DNA of 64,000 nt from Andalucia godoyi. Taxonomy: Eukaryota > Discoba > Jakobea > Jakobida > Andaluciidae. Positions 36,403 to 46,240 of the stretch are shown one piece after another (the first letter of the stretch is position 1; each line of letters starts with the position of its first letter). The stretch covers positions 62,001 through 126,000 of the forward strand of contig VRVR01000042.1 in NCBI GenBank assembly GCA_009859145.1. Reading direction: 5' to 3'. Position numbers and translations under genes: made by a program. Under the pieces are notes generated by a model. It had not been told where the DNA came from. It was given only the letters and a program-made list of their open reading frames with translations, and did no database searches.

Positions 36403-38274
36403 ATGTCTCGGTCTTCGCTGAGTGATTTCGAAATCCTTCGAGAAATAGGCCGTGGATCGTATGGTGTTGTTTTCAAGGTGCGGAGGAAAACAGACGGGCT
36501 GATCTATGTTATCAAACAGATCAACATTTCACAGTTGTCTGAAAAAGAGCAGCACGATGCCGTGTCCGAGGTGAAGATTCTGGGGTCCATTTCGTCCCCA
36601 CATGTCGTTAGATACTATGATTCGTTTATCGACGATGGGAAACTGAATATTGTGATGGAAATCGCAGAACACGGCTCTCTACATGATTTGATCCGTCGAT
36701 CTCAAGGCAAAAAGCTGTTGGAGAACACTATCTGGAATTTTTCGATCCAGATCTGCATCGGGCTCTACCACATCCATACTAGCAAAGTTCTCCACAGAGA
36801 CATCAAGTCAATGAACATATTTCTGGATTCGAAAGACCAAGTGAAGATCGGTGACTTTGGTGTAGCAAAAGTGTTGGAAACAACTTCCCATATGGCCGAC
36901 ACACTCGTCGGCACTCCGTACTATCTTTCTCCCGAGCTGTGCGAGAACAAGCCGTACAATTCCAAGTCCGATGTGTGGGCGTTGGGTTGCATCCTATATG
37001 AACTTACAACCCTCAAGCATCCTTTCGATGCTGCTAATCAAGGGGCCTTGATTTTGAAAATTGTCCGTGGAAAGTATCCTCCCATTCCGTCTGTGTACAG
37101 TGCGGAGCTTCGAGAACTGGTGGACATTTGTCTTTCCAGAAATGTGGCCAAGCGGCCGACCGTGGAGGAGATTCTGCGCAAACCTTCTGTCATTGCTAAA
37201 GCAAGGGCTCTCAAGATATCGACGTTTCCATCCGAATTACTGACCCGGAATTCAGCGCCACCGAGTTCATCAAGACTTGAGGGATATGATGCAAAGGTCG
37301 ATACTGGTGCTAGCGGACCTCGCGATAATGTGAACAATGACCGTCCACCTCGTCCAGCATCGGCCTCCAGACGACTGCCACCAGGGTCGATTTCGCATCA
37401 ACCACGAGTGCGGGCGCGCCCCGGTTTGCGAACCACGCAGATGTCGCCTCCGGCAAGAGCTCCGGTTCCAGTTCATATGCCGCCAGCACCAAGTGCTGTG
37501 CTGCCACCCTCTGCTTCCTCCTCCAATGTGCCTGTTGTCGCCGTACCTCCTGCTGGACACAAAGTGTATCGAGAAGATTCATCCGTTTCGAACATCAGCG
37601 GTTGTTCCACACAGAGAAACCGGGTGAGCATCCGCGATCTCCAGCGCGAAGAAGCGAGATTTCAAGACATTGCGGACGTTGGTCGCCTTCCGGATATTCC
37701 TCATGGAAAGGTAGCATCCGTTACAAACAATGCACTGGAAAGTGAGAAGTCGGACAGCGATTCTTTTGTAGAACTCTCTGACGATGACGTGGAAATCTAC
37801 GAACCTCCTTCAGATGGAATTGAAGGCCAAGTAATTGAAGGGGAGGATGTGAAATGGAACGTATCAGAAGATCCTAGTCATTTTGGGGCACTCGAGCGAA
37901 AGCGACTGAGGGAGATCAACGCACTTCTGGATAGGTGTTCGGAATTGCGAGGGACGTTAGAAGAATCGCTTCTCCTGTGCCAAAAGCGGATCGGGGTGGC
38001 GAAGACGAAGGAAGTGTTGGATTTTTTGCGCAGCATTGCCGATGAAAACGATGCTAATGACGATCTGCAGCTGGACGAGGAAGCTCTCGAGCGACGAGAG
38101 AGGGCTAAAGCCGAAGAGGTGCATCGTTTTGTATTTGGCCGTATCGCTTTTACAGATGCAGATCTTATTACCATGTTCTACAAAGTACTGTATTGCGAGA
38201 ATGAGATGCGGGACACTGAGTGTCAGATTACAAATTTAATACCTTCCAACGCAAGTCTCTCCAAAGTCTTATAG
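36403..38274 (+). CDS. NEK-family serine/threonine kinase
   Basis: 623 residues from the ATG of MSRSSLSDFE. The kinase domain spans about 8-270: glycine loop GRGSYGVVF, catalytic lysine in YVIKQINI, HRDIKSMNIF loop, DFGVAKVL, and activation segment GTPYYLSPELCENKPYNSKSDVWALGC, all NEK-type. Helix C has the NEK-like SEKEQHDAVSEVKIL. The rest is Pro/Ser-rich linker (about 290-470) and a charged helical C-terminus. NEKs act in centrosome separation, mitosis and cilium length control. No signal peptide, RCC1 or PH domain seen, so it resembles the NEK1/2/3/5 group more than NEK8/9. Confidence 0.94.
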   Translation: MSRSSLSDFEILREIGRGSYGVVFKVRRKTDGLIYVIKQINISQLSEKEQHDAVSEVKILGSISSPHVVRYYDSFIDDGKLNIVMEIAEHGSLHDLIRRSQGKKLLENTIWNFSIQICIGLYHIHTSKVLHRDIKSMNIFLDSKDQVKIGDFGVAKVLETTSHMADTLVGTPYYLSPELCENKPYNSKSDVWALGCILYELTTLKHPFDAANQGALILKIVRGKYPPIPSVYSAELRELVDICLSRNVAKRPTVEEILRKPSVIAKARALKISTFPSELLTRNSAPPSSSRLEGYDAKVDTGASGPRDNVNNDRPPRPASASRRLPPGSISHQPRVRARPGLRTTQMSPPARAPVPVHMPPAPSAVLPPSASSSNVPVVAVPPAGHKVYREDSSVSNISGCSTQRNRVSIRDLQREEARFQDIADVGRLPDIPHGKVASVTNNALESEKSDSDSFVELSDDDVEIYEPPSDGIEGQVIEGEDVKWNVSEDPSHFGALERKRLREINALLDRCSELRGTLEESLLLCQKRIGVAKTKEVLDFLRSIADENDANDDLQLDEEALERRERAKAEEVHRFVFGRIAFTDADLITMFYKVLYCENEMRDTECQITNLIPSNASLSKVL

Positions 38275-38808
38275 CATGAGGAACAGCAATGTGGCAGTCA
38301 GCTTGTGACTTTTTTTTTGGTGTCAAAACTTTTGTTCTGAAAAGTCGTTGGAATCTTGCTCCTCACGGTTCACAGACTGCACAAATTCGGTGTGTGTGCG
38401 TGCATTCAGGTCATTTTTTGAGCACCGGGTGCTGTCGCTAACGTGAGATCCACGCACGCCACCTCTGTGCGTTGACATTTTTATTTCCAATGGACGTAAC
38501 TGGAGTCCGCGGAAGTCCTGAGACTATCTTGAATGTGGGGGGTCGTCATCGGGGGATGGGGAAACGATAAATCCCCTGTTTCCTTGCAGATGATTCCGAG
38601 CCTTGAGATGCTCCGACGCAATAAAGTATTAATGCAGCCAATCATAGCGCACACCCCGTTGTCGATGGCGACTTTACAGTTTTGTGGCTTGAGTCCGCTG
38701 TGTGCTTTTCCTTTATGAAAATCCATCTCTTGAAAATCCGGAATCGCTCTGCGCTGTGCAATTCTTGTTGTGAATTTCTATCTCGTTCCTTGCGAGAATT
38801 TCTTCATT
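38275..38808. other. Intergenic
   Basis: 534 bp between two plus-strand genes. Overlapping short frames on both strands (38481-38726 minus, 38533-38718 plus) show no domain. No repeat seen. Confidence 0.45.
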
Positions 38809-40422
38809 ATGTCTTCTCACCGTCTTTTCGGAACCTCAGTATCGTCGTTGCAGAATTCTGCAGTTTTTCGAATTCGAGGAGCTGTGCTGAAGGAGGATTT
38901 TGAGAATGCACACCGAATTTTCCAACATACCGTTCAAAAGTGTCGTGCGATTCGCAGTTCTGCGAATGTCACGTTTTCCCCGAAACAAAGTCTCCTATGT
39001 GCTGCCTCCACATACGCCAAGTTATCAGGGGACGATAAATATATATCAGAAGTGAAGAAGCTGGTATCATCATTTGGAATTCCGAAACTGCAGCACGCCT
39101 CTTCAATTGAATCAGAGTTGTTTCTTGCTTGCTCTCGGCAAGAATTTCATCTTGCCTGCAGCCTTCTTGACAAGCTGGAAGACAAGGCACCTGCTGTGAA
39201 AATTCTTTTGTCTGCTCTATCATCATCACTGATTAGTGTGTTCAACAACGAGAGCATACTCAATTCCGTGGGCAAACGGACAGCTGCGACAGTTGCCGGT
39301 TCACTGCGCGTTTCCGAGAACATGTCCTGGACTGATGCTCGAGAATTATACAAATCTGTGCGCGCTCATCATTCTTCCTTGTCGGAACAGATTGAAAACA
39401 CAGACATGATTGTTTTGTTTGCCGACGTCTTGCACAATTTGAACAGTCATCGAGACGTCTATGTGCAACGCATCGAATCATTTATTGTTGACCATCCACA
39501 AGCACAATATATGAACCTCTGGAGACAGTTTCCACTGCCTCTCATGAAATCCGTTCCTTCCTTACTTGATCGCCAAGTATTCGCTGGAATCATCAGGTGC
39601 TTGGAATTGTTGCGAGCTCCCTTGCAAACGAAATGTTCCGTTCTACGAGACGCCTCTCATAAGGCTGGGGGCATTTCCATTTGCACTGCATTATTCGATT
39701 CTAGTATGCAGCAGTTCCGTCAGATGCAAAACTCTGGGACCGAAGCTGTGAACGACGAGTTGCATACATTGTTTTCGTGTTTTCGGTTTTACATGCGTAG
39801 CATTGTGCGTGCTCGACGTTGGGAGGCCGCCTTAGAGCTTGTGGACCATTCTTTCTTGCAGCAGTCGGAGAGTTTAGACCTGTTAGGAACCCAGTTTTCC
39901 CTTGCATCGTATCTGATCAAACATTCCATTTTGCGACCGGATTTCAAGAATCAGTCCGTCTTCCCCGATCTGACTGCAATGTCTCGTGTTGCAAATGACA
40001 TGCTGAAACAGGCGTTCTTGTATCCGGCGGTGTATCCACATGCAATTGGACCTGGCAGCGAGATCTCCTCGGAACTTCAAAGTGGATATCCGTGGAGACG
40101 GACAGAAATGCTGTTGGTTCTGTTTTCATTTTACTCCAACACTGAAATCCAAGACTTCTCAAGGGCGATTGAAACACTTGATGTTCTGCGGACGAGCGCA
40201 TCTGCAGTTCAGCCATCCGAACGGGCATGTGCCAACCTCGTTTCCGGGGTTCTCCAACGGATGCAGACCGAAACTGCGCGATGTGCCGTGCATGAGAGGC
40301 TGCTTGCGGATCCGCAGAAGTTCCTGAGCGGTCCGCACTGGGACTACACATACCTTATGGATTCAGGAGCGGGCACGCGTTCTATTCCATCCTTATTCAA
40401 TTTTGAAGAAGACGAAGACTAG
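38809..40422 (+). CDS. Alpha-helical protein of unknown function
   Basis: 537 residues from the ATG of MSSHRLFGT. The first 40 residues are basic/Ser-rich without acidic residues until E31 (RLFGTSVSSLQNSAVFRIRGAVL), compatible with a mitochondrial presequence. The rest is helical, in a pattern resembling PPR/TPR-like repeats (VVLFADVLHNLNSHRDVYVQRIESFI, ELHTLFSCFRFYMRSIVRARRWEAALELVDHSFLQ), ending in an acidic FEEDED. A mitochondrial RNA-related repeat protein is a guess only. Converges with the next gene, 40 bp between stops. Confidence 0.75.
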   Translation: MSSHRLFGTSVSSLQNSAVFRIRGAVLKEDFENAHRIFQHTVQKCRAIRSSANVTFSPKQSLLCAASTYAKLSGDDKYISEVKKLVSSFGIPKLQHASSIESELFLACSRQEFHLACSLLDKLEDKAPAVKILLSALSSSLISVFNNESILNSVGKRTAATVAGSLRVSENMSWTDARELYKSVRAHHSSLSEQIENTDMIVLFADVLHNLNSHRDVYVQRIESFIVDHPQAQYMNLWRQFPLPLMKSVPSLLDRQVFAGIIRCLELLRAPLQTKCSVLRDASHKAGGISICTALFDSSMQQFRQMQNSGTEAVNDELHTLFSCFRFYMRSIVRARRWEAALELVDHSFLQQSESLDLLGTQFSLASYLIKHSILRPDFKNQSVFPDLTAMSRVANDMLKQAFLYPAVYPHAIGPGSEISSELQSGYPWRRTEMLLVLFSFYSNTEIQDFSRAIETLDVLRTSASAVQPSERACANLVSGVLQRMQTETARCAVHERLLADPQKFLSGPHWDYTYLMDSGAGTRSIPSLFNFEEDED

Positions 40423-40461
40423 AGAAACCCCCTCTTCCCTTCCCTCCTAGAGAGCTGTTGT

Positions 40462-40782
40462 TCACATTCCAATTTTCTGTCGCTTCGGTTCGGGCATTTC
40501 AAATGCAGAAACTAGCTCTTCAAAGTGCTTGCGCTGTGACTCGGTATCTTCGAAACCGTCTTCCGCATCATCGTCTGTCTCCACTTTTTCGGGCATTGCA
40601 ATAGACGAGTACTGTGCAATAAATGTTGTTAACACGCTGTTCACAGCTACGCGCATCAAGTTCGCACTCTCTTGCAGGCGAACAATACCCGACGACAGAA
40701 TGGGCTTGTCATCCGGAAGTCGCACTTGGGAAATGCCATCGGGAGCCACTACAAATCCCCGGACAACAGGCACTAGACTCAT
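40462..40782 (-). CDS. Small acidic protein of unknown function
   Basis: 106 residues from the first ATG; the frame is open further upstream without ATG, so an earlier exon is possible. The first 70 residues look folded (VVRGFVVAPDGISQVRLPDDKPILSSGIVRLQESANLMRVAVNSVLTTFI), followed by an acidic stretch (ETDDDAEDGFEDTE) and a basic end (PKRQKIGM), a possible nuclear signal. I do not recognise it. Convergent with the helical protein gene. Confidence 0.6.
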   Translation of the reverse strand: MSLVPVVRGFVVAPDGISQVRLPDDKPILSSGIVRLQESANLMRVAVNSVLTTFIAQYSSIAMPEKVETDDDAEDGFEDTESQRKHFEELVSAFEMPEPKRQKIGM

Positions 40783-41025
40783 CAGATCCAAGCTACTCGG
40801 GAGAGACCGATGGAGACCGATGGAGACGAATGGAAGCAAAATCTCCCAATACCCTTTTGGATTTTTTGAATTTGGTTTTGCAAATGTGTGTGGGAGAAGA
40901 TGAGGTGTTTTCTTTTTTGTTTTTTCGCATTTAACGGATTGGAATCACTTGATGCAAGCTGCCTCGGGCTTTCTTTGCAGTTTTTTGCTGCTTGTTAGCC
41001 TAACGAACCTGAAATCCGGCACAAA

Positions 41026-41039
41026 GCTAACCCTAGCTC
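41026..41039 (-). promoter_or_regulatory. Telobox-like motif upstream of RPS15
   Basis: GCTAACCCTAGCTC, the complement of CTAGGGTTAGC, lies about 135 bp before the RPS15 ATG. The same CTAGGGTTAAC core lies at 45444-45454 upstream of RPLP2. Such AACCCTA boxes occur in ribosomal protein promoters of plants and yeasts. Confidence 0.45.
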
Positions 41040-41169
41040 CCCAATAGCCATTTTTTCCCCTGCAAGCCCAGTTTTTTTTTCCTTTGCTCAATTTTTCAAT
41101 TTTGTTCGTCTCGAATCTGGTTTTTTTCTTTTTCTTTTTGTTGTGACCGAGCACCTATACTCCTCAAGC

Positions 41170-41805
41170 ATGGCAGACAAGAGCACTAAGTTGGAGGAAC
41201 TTAAGAAGAAGCGTACCTTCCGCAAGTATTCGTTCCGTGGAGTCGAACTCGACAACCTCCTGGATCTCAATGACGAGCAGTTTGCCCAGATGCTTACTTG
41301 CCGCCATCGCCGAAAGTTCAACCGAGGCGTCAAGCTTGGAGTGCAGACCCTTCTGAAGAAGTGCCGCAAGTCCGTATGTGTCTTTTTTCGTTTTTCTTTC
41401 TTTCTTTTTTGCAGATTGTCAACGAGATGACATACTATATGGGAATCTCTCTGAGTCTTTTGATGATTACTTTTACTTCTGATTGGCAAATCTGTTTCTG
41501 GTTTTTGTTTATGAACTTGGTTACTGATGAGGTGTTTTGTTTTTCCACATGTTTAGAAGAAGGACCTCAAGATTGGTGAGAAGCCTGAGCCCGTGAAGAC
41601 TCATCTTCGTAACGTTACCATTGTTCCCGATATGATCGGCTCTGTCATCGGAGTGTACAACGGAAAGGGTTTTGTTGCAGTCGATGTCAAGGCAGACATG
41701 CTCGGATACTACCTTGGTGAGTTCGCACTTACCTACAAGCCTGTCGGTCACGGTCGTGCTGGTGCCGCTGCCACTGCCGCCGCCGCCAAGTTTATGCCGG
41801 TTTAA
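41170..41805 (+). CDS. RPS15: 40S ribosomal protein S15 (uS19), two exons
   Basis: Exon 1 41170-41373, intron 41374-41556, exon 2 41557-41805, 150 residues. The product carries the uS19 core: [31 protein letters not shown], then after the splice [33 protein letters not shown] and [21 protein letters not shown]. Joining at GTATGT/TTTAG restores the alignable stretch between KKCRKS and [18 protein letters not shown] exactly where eukaryotic S15 has KAKKE. uS19 binds at the head of the 40S near the decoding site. The gene has a pyrimidine-rich leader and an upstream telobox-like motif. Confidence 0.97.
41374..41556 (+). other. Intron of RPS15
   Basis: 183 nt, donor GTATGTGTC, T-rich, acceptor CCACATGTTTAG. 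It contains an internal AG after a polypyrimidine tract (TTTTTTGCAG at 41405-41414) that would give a different, non-homologous continuation and is not used in the homologous reading frame. Confidence 0.9.
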
Positions 41806-42095
41806 GAATGTTTTAGATTGGTTCTGTTTGTAAATCAAGCGTTTTCTTTTCTTTTCGTCGTTGTGCGCGTGCTCTTTTCTTCTTTTCTTCGTTCACATTT
41901 TCCTTTTGGATGTTGCGGGGCGTGCTCTCCGTCTCGGCCTTGCAGTGCATTGCACAACCGACGCATCGCATTGCAGCTCGGTCATCCATTACTGAGCGGT
42001 GATTGGGGGAGGTGATGCGGGCCATTGGCCCATTGCGACCATTTGCAAGCGGCCAGCAGAGAGCTGCTCTCCCTACTGTAGTCAAACGAAAACGG
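41806..42095. other. Intergenic
   Basis: 3' region of RPS15. No gene seen; runs into dispersed repeat copy 2. Confidence 0.5.
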
Positions 42096-42574
42096 ACCGC
42101 TCGCCAAATCATGAATCATTATTGACCACCGGATAAGGACAGATCCAAGCCACATGCCTTTTTGTTTTGTTTTTCATTTGAAGGCGAGCACCAACTCTTC
42201 AATGCAGTTTGCACTGCATCAAAGGGTCATCGCAGCCAGCATATTCTCCCAGTCGATTCAACATTCATAAAGGAACGTTGGAGGAACAGAATGTAGTCGG
42301 CGAACGACGCCGCGCCTGACGACGCTTTTGTCTTTGCTCCTTCTTGTTCTCTGACTTGAAAAAAAAGTGCATTCCGAACGCAATTCGATCTCACATCTTC
42401 GTGATGTGATGATCATCGGCTTGCTCAGCAAGTTGCGACGAGAGGGGAATCAATGGGTTTCTTGGCTCTCGGTATCTCCGGGCACGGCCGGTTTGAGTTT
42501 GCTGGGAAGACTCCTCTTTGGAGCCATGAGATGTGCCTCGTCTCTGATGAAAGGTGCTGCTTGAGGGTTCGATA
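42096..42574 (+). repeat. Dispersed repeat, copy 2
   Basis: Blocks 42096-42126, 42211-42233 and 42438-42574 match copy 1 (11-267) in inverted orientation and the same order. About 200 bp at 42237-42435 have no counterpart in copy 1, so one copy has an insertion or the other a deletion. A short ORF here (ends 42564) shares RREGNQWVSW and LLFGAMRC with a minus-strand frame in copy 1, but conservation is similar in all positions, so it is not clearly coding. Confidence 0.7.
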
Positions 42575-42808
42575 AAAGACAAACAGAAAATAATTGAATG
42601 AAAGAAGAAAAAAATGTGAAGAATGAAGAAAATTCTGGACTTGACTACGGTAGGAAACATTGTACTGTTTGATGCTCAATGTTGATACACAAAACGGTCA
42701 ACCGTTGTTGATATCTGATTTTTCCCCTCCGGTTTCCGCCACCAGTCAAATTATTTATTTCTCCCTCCCTTCCTTTTTTGTGTTTTATTTATCGATTTAG
42801 AAAGCTAG

Positions 42809-43786
42809 ATGACGTCCAAGACAGCCTTGCAGTTCGCCCCTCCAGCAACCATAGCGGTCGATAAACAAGAACCACAGACACCGCAGAGCGAATCCTCTGG
42901 CGGCGGTCCTCGCTCCCCGACGCTGAGACTTGTTCAGCTGCAAGAAGAGGAGACGACTTTGGTGAACCGTATCGACGAATCCGAACAAGCAGGAAAGTTT
43001 ATTGATGCTCAGAGCGCGATTACACGTCTTAAAGAAGTTCGTATTGGAATTGTGAAGCTTCAACAGGAGATTTTGTCGTTGGAGTATGACAAAAAGATGG
43101 GTGAGCTGCGATCCAAGCAGCAAGAGGAAGTTGCTGCCTTCCTTGCGGCTTGGGACAGAAAAATGCGAGATTTTGATTGCCAAAGTGAGCGCATTCTTGA
43201 AGCAGCGAAGGAACGCCTACGAGCAGAGTATGAAGAAATAGAGAAGCAACACGTTCACCGATCAGAGTCGGAAGCCCAAACACCGCGTTATTCGGGCAAA
43301 ATTCTTTCCATGAAGAAGTCTCTTGAGCTGCTTGTGAGAAATCGGGACTATCTCGGAGCAGAGAACATGAGAAGATGCATTCTGGAAGCCGAGAAGCAGG
43401 AATTGGCGCGCAATTCGGCGTCGAACAAGGATGCCTTGCAGCGAAAAATGTCGGCAATTGTGCTCAAGCAGAAGACGGAGATGAAAGCTCTTGCGCAAAG
43501 AATCAAGATTGGAAAAGATGATCTCCTCAAGCAGAGGAGAGATGAATTGGACCGATTGCTCAAATCTCACCAGATTGTGCTTCAGGAAATCGAATCTGCA
43601 AAGAAGGTTGGCGAGGCCAAGACTGCGATTGTTCTGGATCGACAGGGACATGCCGTGGCGACCACACCACGCAGACTTGCTTTTGATGGATCCTTGTTTA
43701 GCAAAGCACCTGCGTCTCCCCGACCAGTTTCTCTCGACGTTTCTCAACGAACCGCTGCCCGCCCGCAATCCGCCAAGACTCGTTGA
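42809..43786 (+). CDS. Coiled-coil protein of unknown function
   Basis: 325 residues. After a disordered Pro/Ser-rich N-terminus (1-45), residues about 46-270 are highly charged helix (LQEEETTLVNRIDESEQAGKF, KLQQEILSLEYDKKMGELRSKQQEEVAAF, MKKSLELLVRNRDYLGAENMRRCILEAEKQE) predicted to form a long coiled coil. The tail is basic and Ser/Pro-rich. The 'LxxLVRxRDYxxAExxRxxxxxxE' block resembles repeated helical units in protist cytoskeletal proteins. No catalytic motif. A cytoskeletal or basal-body role is possible but unproved. Confidence 0.8.
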   Translation: MTSKTALQFAPPATIAVDKQEPQTPQSESSGGGPRSPTLRLVQLQEEETTLVNRIDESEQAGKFIDAQSAITRLKEVRIGIVKLQQEILSLEYDKKMGELRSKQQEEVAAFLAAWDRKMRDFDCQSERILEAAKERLRAEYEEIEKQHVHRSESEAQTPRYSGKILSMKKSLELLVRNRDYLGAENMRRCILEAEKQELARNSASNKDALQRKMSAIVLKQKTEMKALAQRIKIGKDDLLKQRRDELDRLLKSHQIVLQEIESAKKVGEAKTAIVLDRQGHAVATTPRRLAFDGSLFSKAPASPRPVSLDVSQRTAARPQSAKTR

Positions 43787-44175
43787 GGAAATGTCATTTT
43801 GGCTAGCGACTGATTATAGTTTCAGTCTATGTATTCTTGACTTTTCTCGTATCAGGGGCTTTCTTCGAGTCTCAGAAATGTAAAGTAGTGTTATTGCGGT
43901 CTTATTGTCACTTTTGCAACGGATCGTGCCTTTTTTTTGTTGAAAAAGTCCGTAATCCACCGAGGGGTGACGGCGTCTCACTTCTTCAAGTCTCGACAGA
44001 AGTGTTTTCTTCTTCCGTCTTTTCTTTGCACGCCTCCTGTCCCGACTTCATTTGTCCGTTCTCTCCAACATCCAACATTCAGCACTGACCTCCCAAGGAT
44101 TTCAGTATCTCATAATATACTGATCCTGCGTGTTATTCTGCTGATCCGAGTTTCGACGAATCAATGTTTTGAGAA

Positions 44176-45381
44176 ATGATCTACACGGAAACGCCGGAAA
44201 CTGAAGCTTCGGGATCGTTTCATGGTGACGACAGCTTGTCTTTGCTGCCTTCTTCATCGGATCTGCTGTCCGATCAGGACGCAAGTCTGCCTCACGACCT
44301 ACCGCTCCCTTCGGATGCCAGTTTTTATGAGACCGAGCAGAAAACCAAGATCTCTTCGTACTCCTATGTCTTGCTCTGTGTGTCACTGCTTGCGGTCTCG
44401 TCTGCGGGGGTGGTGTTCCTCTTGATCCGCGACGTGTCGCCTTTCTTGCGGGCGGCGTGGCGTATGCAAGTGACGTCGTTTGCTCTGCTTCCGCTGACGA
44501 TGTACAATGCGGCTACGTTCTTTTGCTCAAAATCATCTTCTGGACCCGAATTGCGATACAGAGAGTATCGACTTGATGACCACGAGGACATTTTCGATGA
44601 CCGATCATCGCCTGTCGCAAAAGCCACCGCAGTTACATTTTTGTCAAAGTTGTCTCTGGTTTTCTTGACTGTGCTGAGTGGCGTTGCACTGGGTCTTCAT
44701 TTTGGGACCTGGATCTGGTCACTTGACCACACATCCTTGTCTGCATCCCTCCTGTTTGTGACCGCACATCCCATTATTTTATCGCTGTACAAAATGGCAA
44801 AGCAGCATTACTGGGATTCAAAGGAGTTTGCTGGATGCTGTATTGCGATGATTGGGCTTGTCATTACTTGTCTGGACGGCCTGCTTGAGGATGACTCCGA
44901 AATCACCTTCTCCGGGAACCTTGTGGCGTTTGCTGGTGCTGTACTCATGGCCGTCTACCTCACAATTGGCTCGGCGGTTCGGCCGCAAATTCCAAAACTT
45001 TCGTTCTACGTGTTTCCCATCAACTTCATCGCAATGACAGTGCTGTGGATTGCTTCCTGCGCTGCCGAAGTGCCCTGCGTGGCCTGCCTGGGGGAGTGGA
45101 CAAGTCCAACCAACCGCATGCTTGCAGTGCTTTATCTGGGACTTGTGCCCGGCATTCTCGGGCACACGATCATCAACTTTTTATTGAAACGAGTCCCCCC
45201 TTTGATGATTTCTGTCACTCTCTTGTTTGAACCACTGATTGGCTCTGTGATGGGCTGGGTTGCAGGAGTCTCGCCGGTCCCGGGGCCTTTTACGTTGATA
45301 GGAGGGCCGATTGTGCTGGCGGGGTTCGTTGTCGTTAACGTTCGTATGTCGAAGCATGATGCCCCGTCAGCTGGTACTTGA
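44176..45381 (+). CDS. Drug/metabolite transporter superfamily (EamA/SLC35-like) protein 2
   Basis: 401 residues: a Ser/Asp/Leu-rich cytosolic N-terminus of about 65 residues with a dileucine-type acidic patch (SLSLLPSSSDLLSDQD), then about ten membrane segments to residue 393 and a short tail. The five-plus-five TM layout and TM4 sequence LSASLLFVTAHPIILSLYK match the DMT protein at 12459-13991, so the two are paralogues, though this one is shorter. Substrate unknown. It could act on a vacuolar or plasma membrane; the acidic-dileucine N-terminus would fit endolysosomal sorting. Confidence 0.87.
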   Translation: MIYTETPETEASGSFHGDDSLSLLPSSSDLLSDQDASLPHDLPLPSDASFYETEQKTKISSYSYVLLCVSLLAVSSAGVVFLLIRDVSPFLRAAWRMQVTSFALLPLTMYNAATFFCSKSSSGPELRYREYRLDDHEDIFDDRSSPVAKATAVTFLSKLSLVFLTVLSGVALGLHFGTWIWSLDHTSLSASLLFVTAHPIILSLYKMAKQHYWDSKEFAGCCIAMIGLVITCLDGLLEDDSEITFSGNLVAFAGAVLMAVYLTIGSAVRPQIPKLSFYVFPINFIAMTVLWIASCAAEVPCVACLGEWTSPTNRMLAVLYLGLVPGILGHTIINFLLKRVPPLMISVTLLFEPLIGSVMGWVAGVSPVPGPFTLIGGPIVLAGFVVVNVRMSKHDAPSAGT

Positions 45382-45443
45382 CTTAATTAGAGGATCGCTT
45401 GTTAGAGCGTCTTTTTCCCTCATCATTTTTTTCCCTGGTGAGC

Positions 45444-45454
45444 CTAGGGTTAAC
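45444..45454 (+). promoter_or_regulatory. Telobox-like motif upstream of RPLP2
   Basis: CTAGGGTTAAC, about 165 bp upstream of the RPLP2 ATG, shared in reverse orientation with the RPS15 upstream region (41026-41039). Confidence 0.45.
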
Positions 45455-45612
45455 AGGGTTTTGGCGCACGCATTCCTTGAAGGGCATTAATTTCCTGCGT
45501 TTTGCCTTTTCTTCATGCCTTGTCTCTTTTATCTCGTTCGATTCCTCTTGTTCGGATAGATTTCGAGTGTTCCTGCCCGCCGTGCTTAGATCAGTCACTC
45601 GTCTCCCTTATC

Positions 45613-45948
45613 ATGAAGACCCTCTCTGCGTATCTCCTTTGCATGCTCGGTGGCCAGAAGCAGCCTACTGCTGAGTCCGTCAAGAAGGTTCTTGCCTCAG
45701 TCGGAATCTCCGCTGATGAGGACCGCATTAACACTTTGATCTCCGAGCTTAAGGGTAAAGACATCGAGGCCGTTATTGCCCAGGGTAAGACCAAGATGGC
45801 ATCTGTTGCCGTTGCCGCCGCCCCTGCCGCTGCTGCCGCTCCAGCCGCCGCTGCCGCCCCCGCCAAGAAGGACGACAAGGCCGCCAAGAAGGTTGAGAAG
45901 AAGGAGGAAGAAGAAGATGGTGATATGGGATTCGGTCTCTTTGACTAA
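45613..45948 (+). CDS. RPLP2: 60S acidic ribosomal protein P2
   Basis: 111 residues from the ATG of [15 protein letters not shown]-terminal helical dimerisation domain with [37 protein letters not shown], then an alanine-rich hinge, an acidic/basic stretch ([15 protein letters not shown]) and the conserved C-terminus GFGLFD. P2 pairs with P1 and uL10 to form the ribosomal stalk that recruits elongation factors and GTPases. The alanine-rich hinge is encoded by repeated GCC/GCT codons. Single exon. Confidence 0.97.
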   Translation: MKTLSAYLLCMLGGQKQPTAESVKKVLASVGISADEDRINTLISELKGKDIEAVIAQGKTKMASVAVAAAPAAAAAPAAAAAPAKKDDKAAKKVEKKEEEEDGDMGFGLFD

Positions 45949-46240
45949 ATTCTAGATGAAGTCATTCCTGTCATGCGTCGGATGGACTGCATTCGCATTC
46001 TGACGGCGGTGTTTCGTTTGTAAACGTCTAGATTGTTCCAGGTGTTTTTTAATTTTTTATTATTACCAGGGTGCTTCTCGCCTCCCCTCCTCTCGTGTTC
46101 TCGCTGTCGCTGCGTGTCGGTCTTTCGATCGCGCTCCATTTTCTACACAAGTGCACCAAACGGGGCAGCCACCAGCACTTCTCTTGACACACAAAGAACG
46201 AGGCCTTTCTCCATTTCATTAACAGACTTTTAAAAAACAA

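Noticed and set aside
38481-38726. 81-residue minus ORF between NEK and the helical-protein gene
   Set aside because: A plus-strand frame overlaps it, it lacks domain similarity, and intergenic ORFs of this size are expected.
41374-41556. Possible box C/D snoRNA inside the RPS15 intron (TGATGA at 41461, CTGA at 41479 and 41524)
   Set aside because: No terminal stem pairs the flanks, and box C lacks its leading purine, so the boxes look fortuitous in T-rich sequence.
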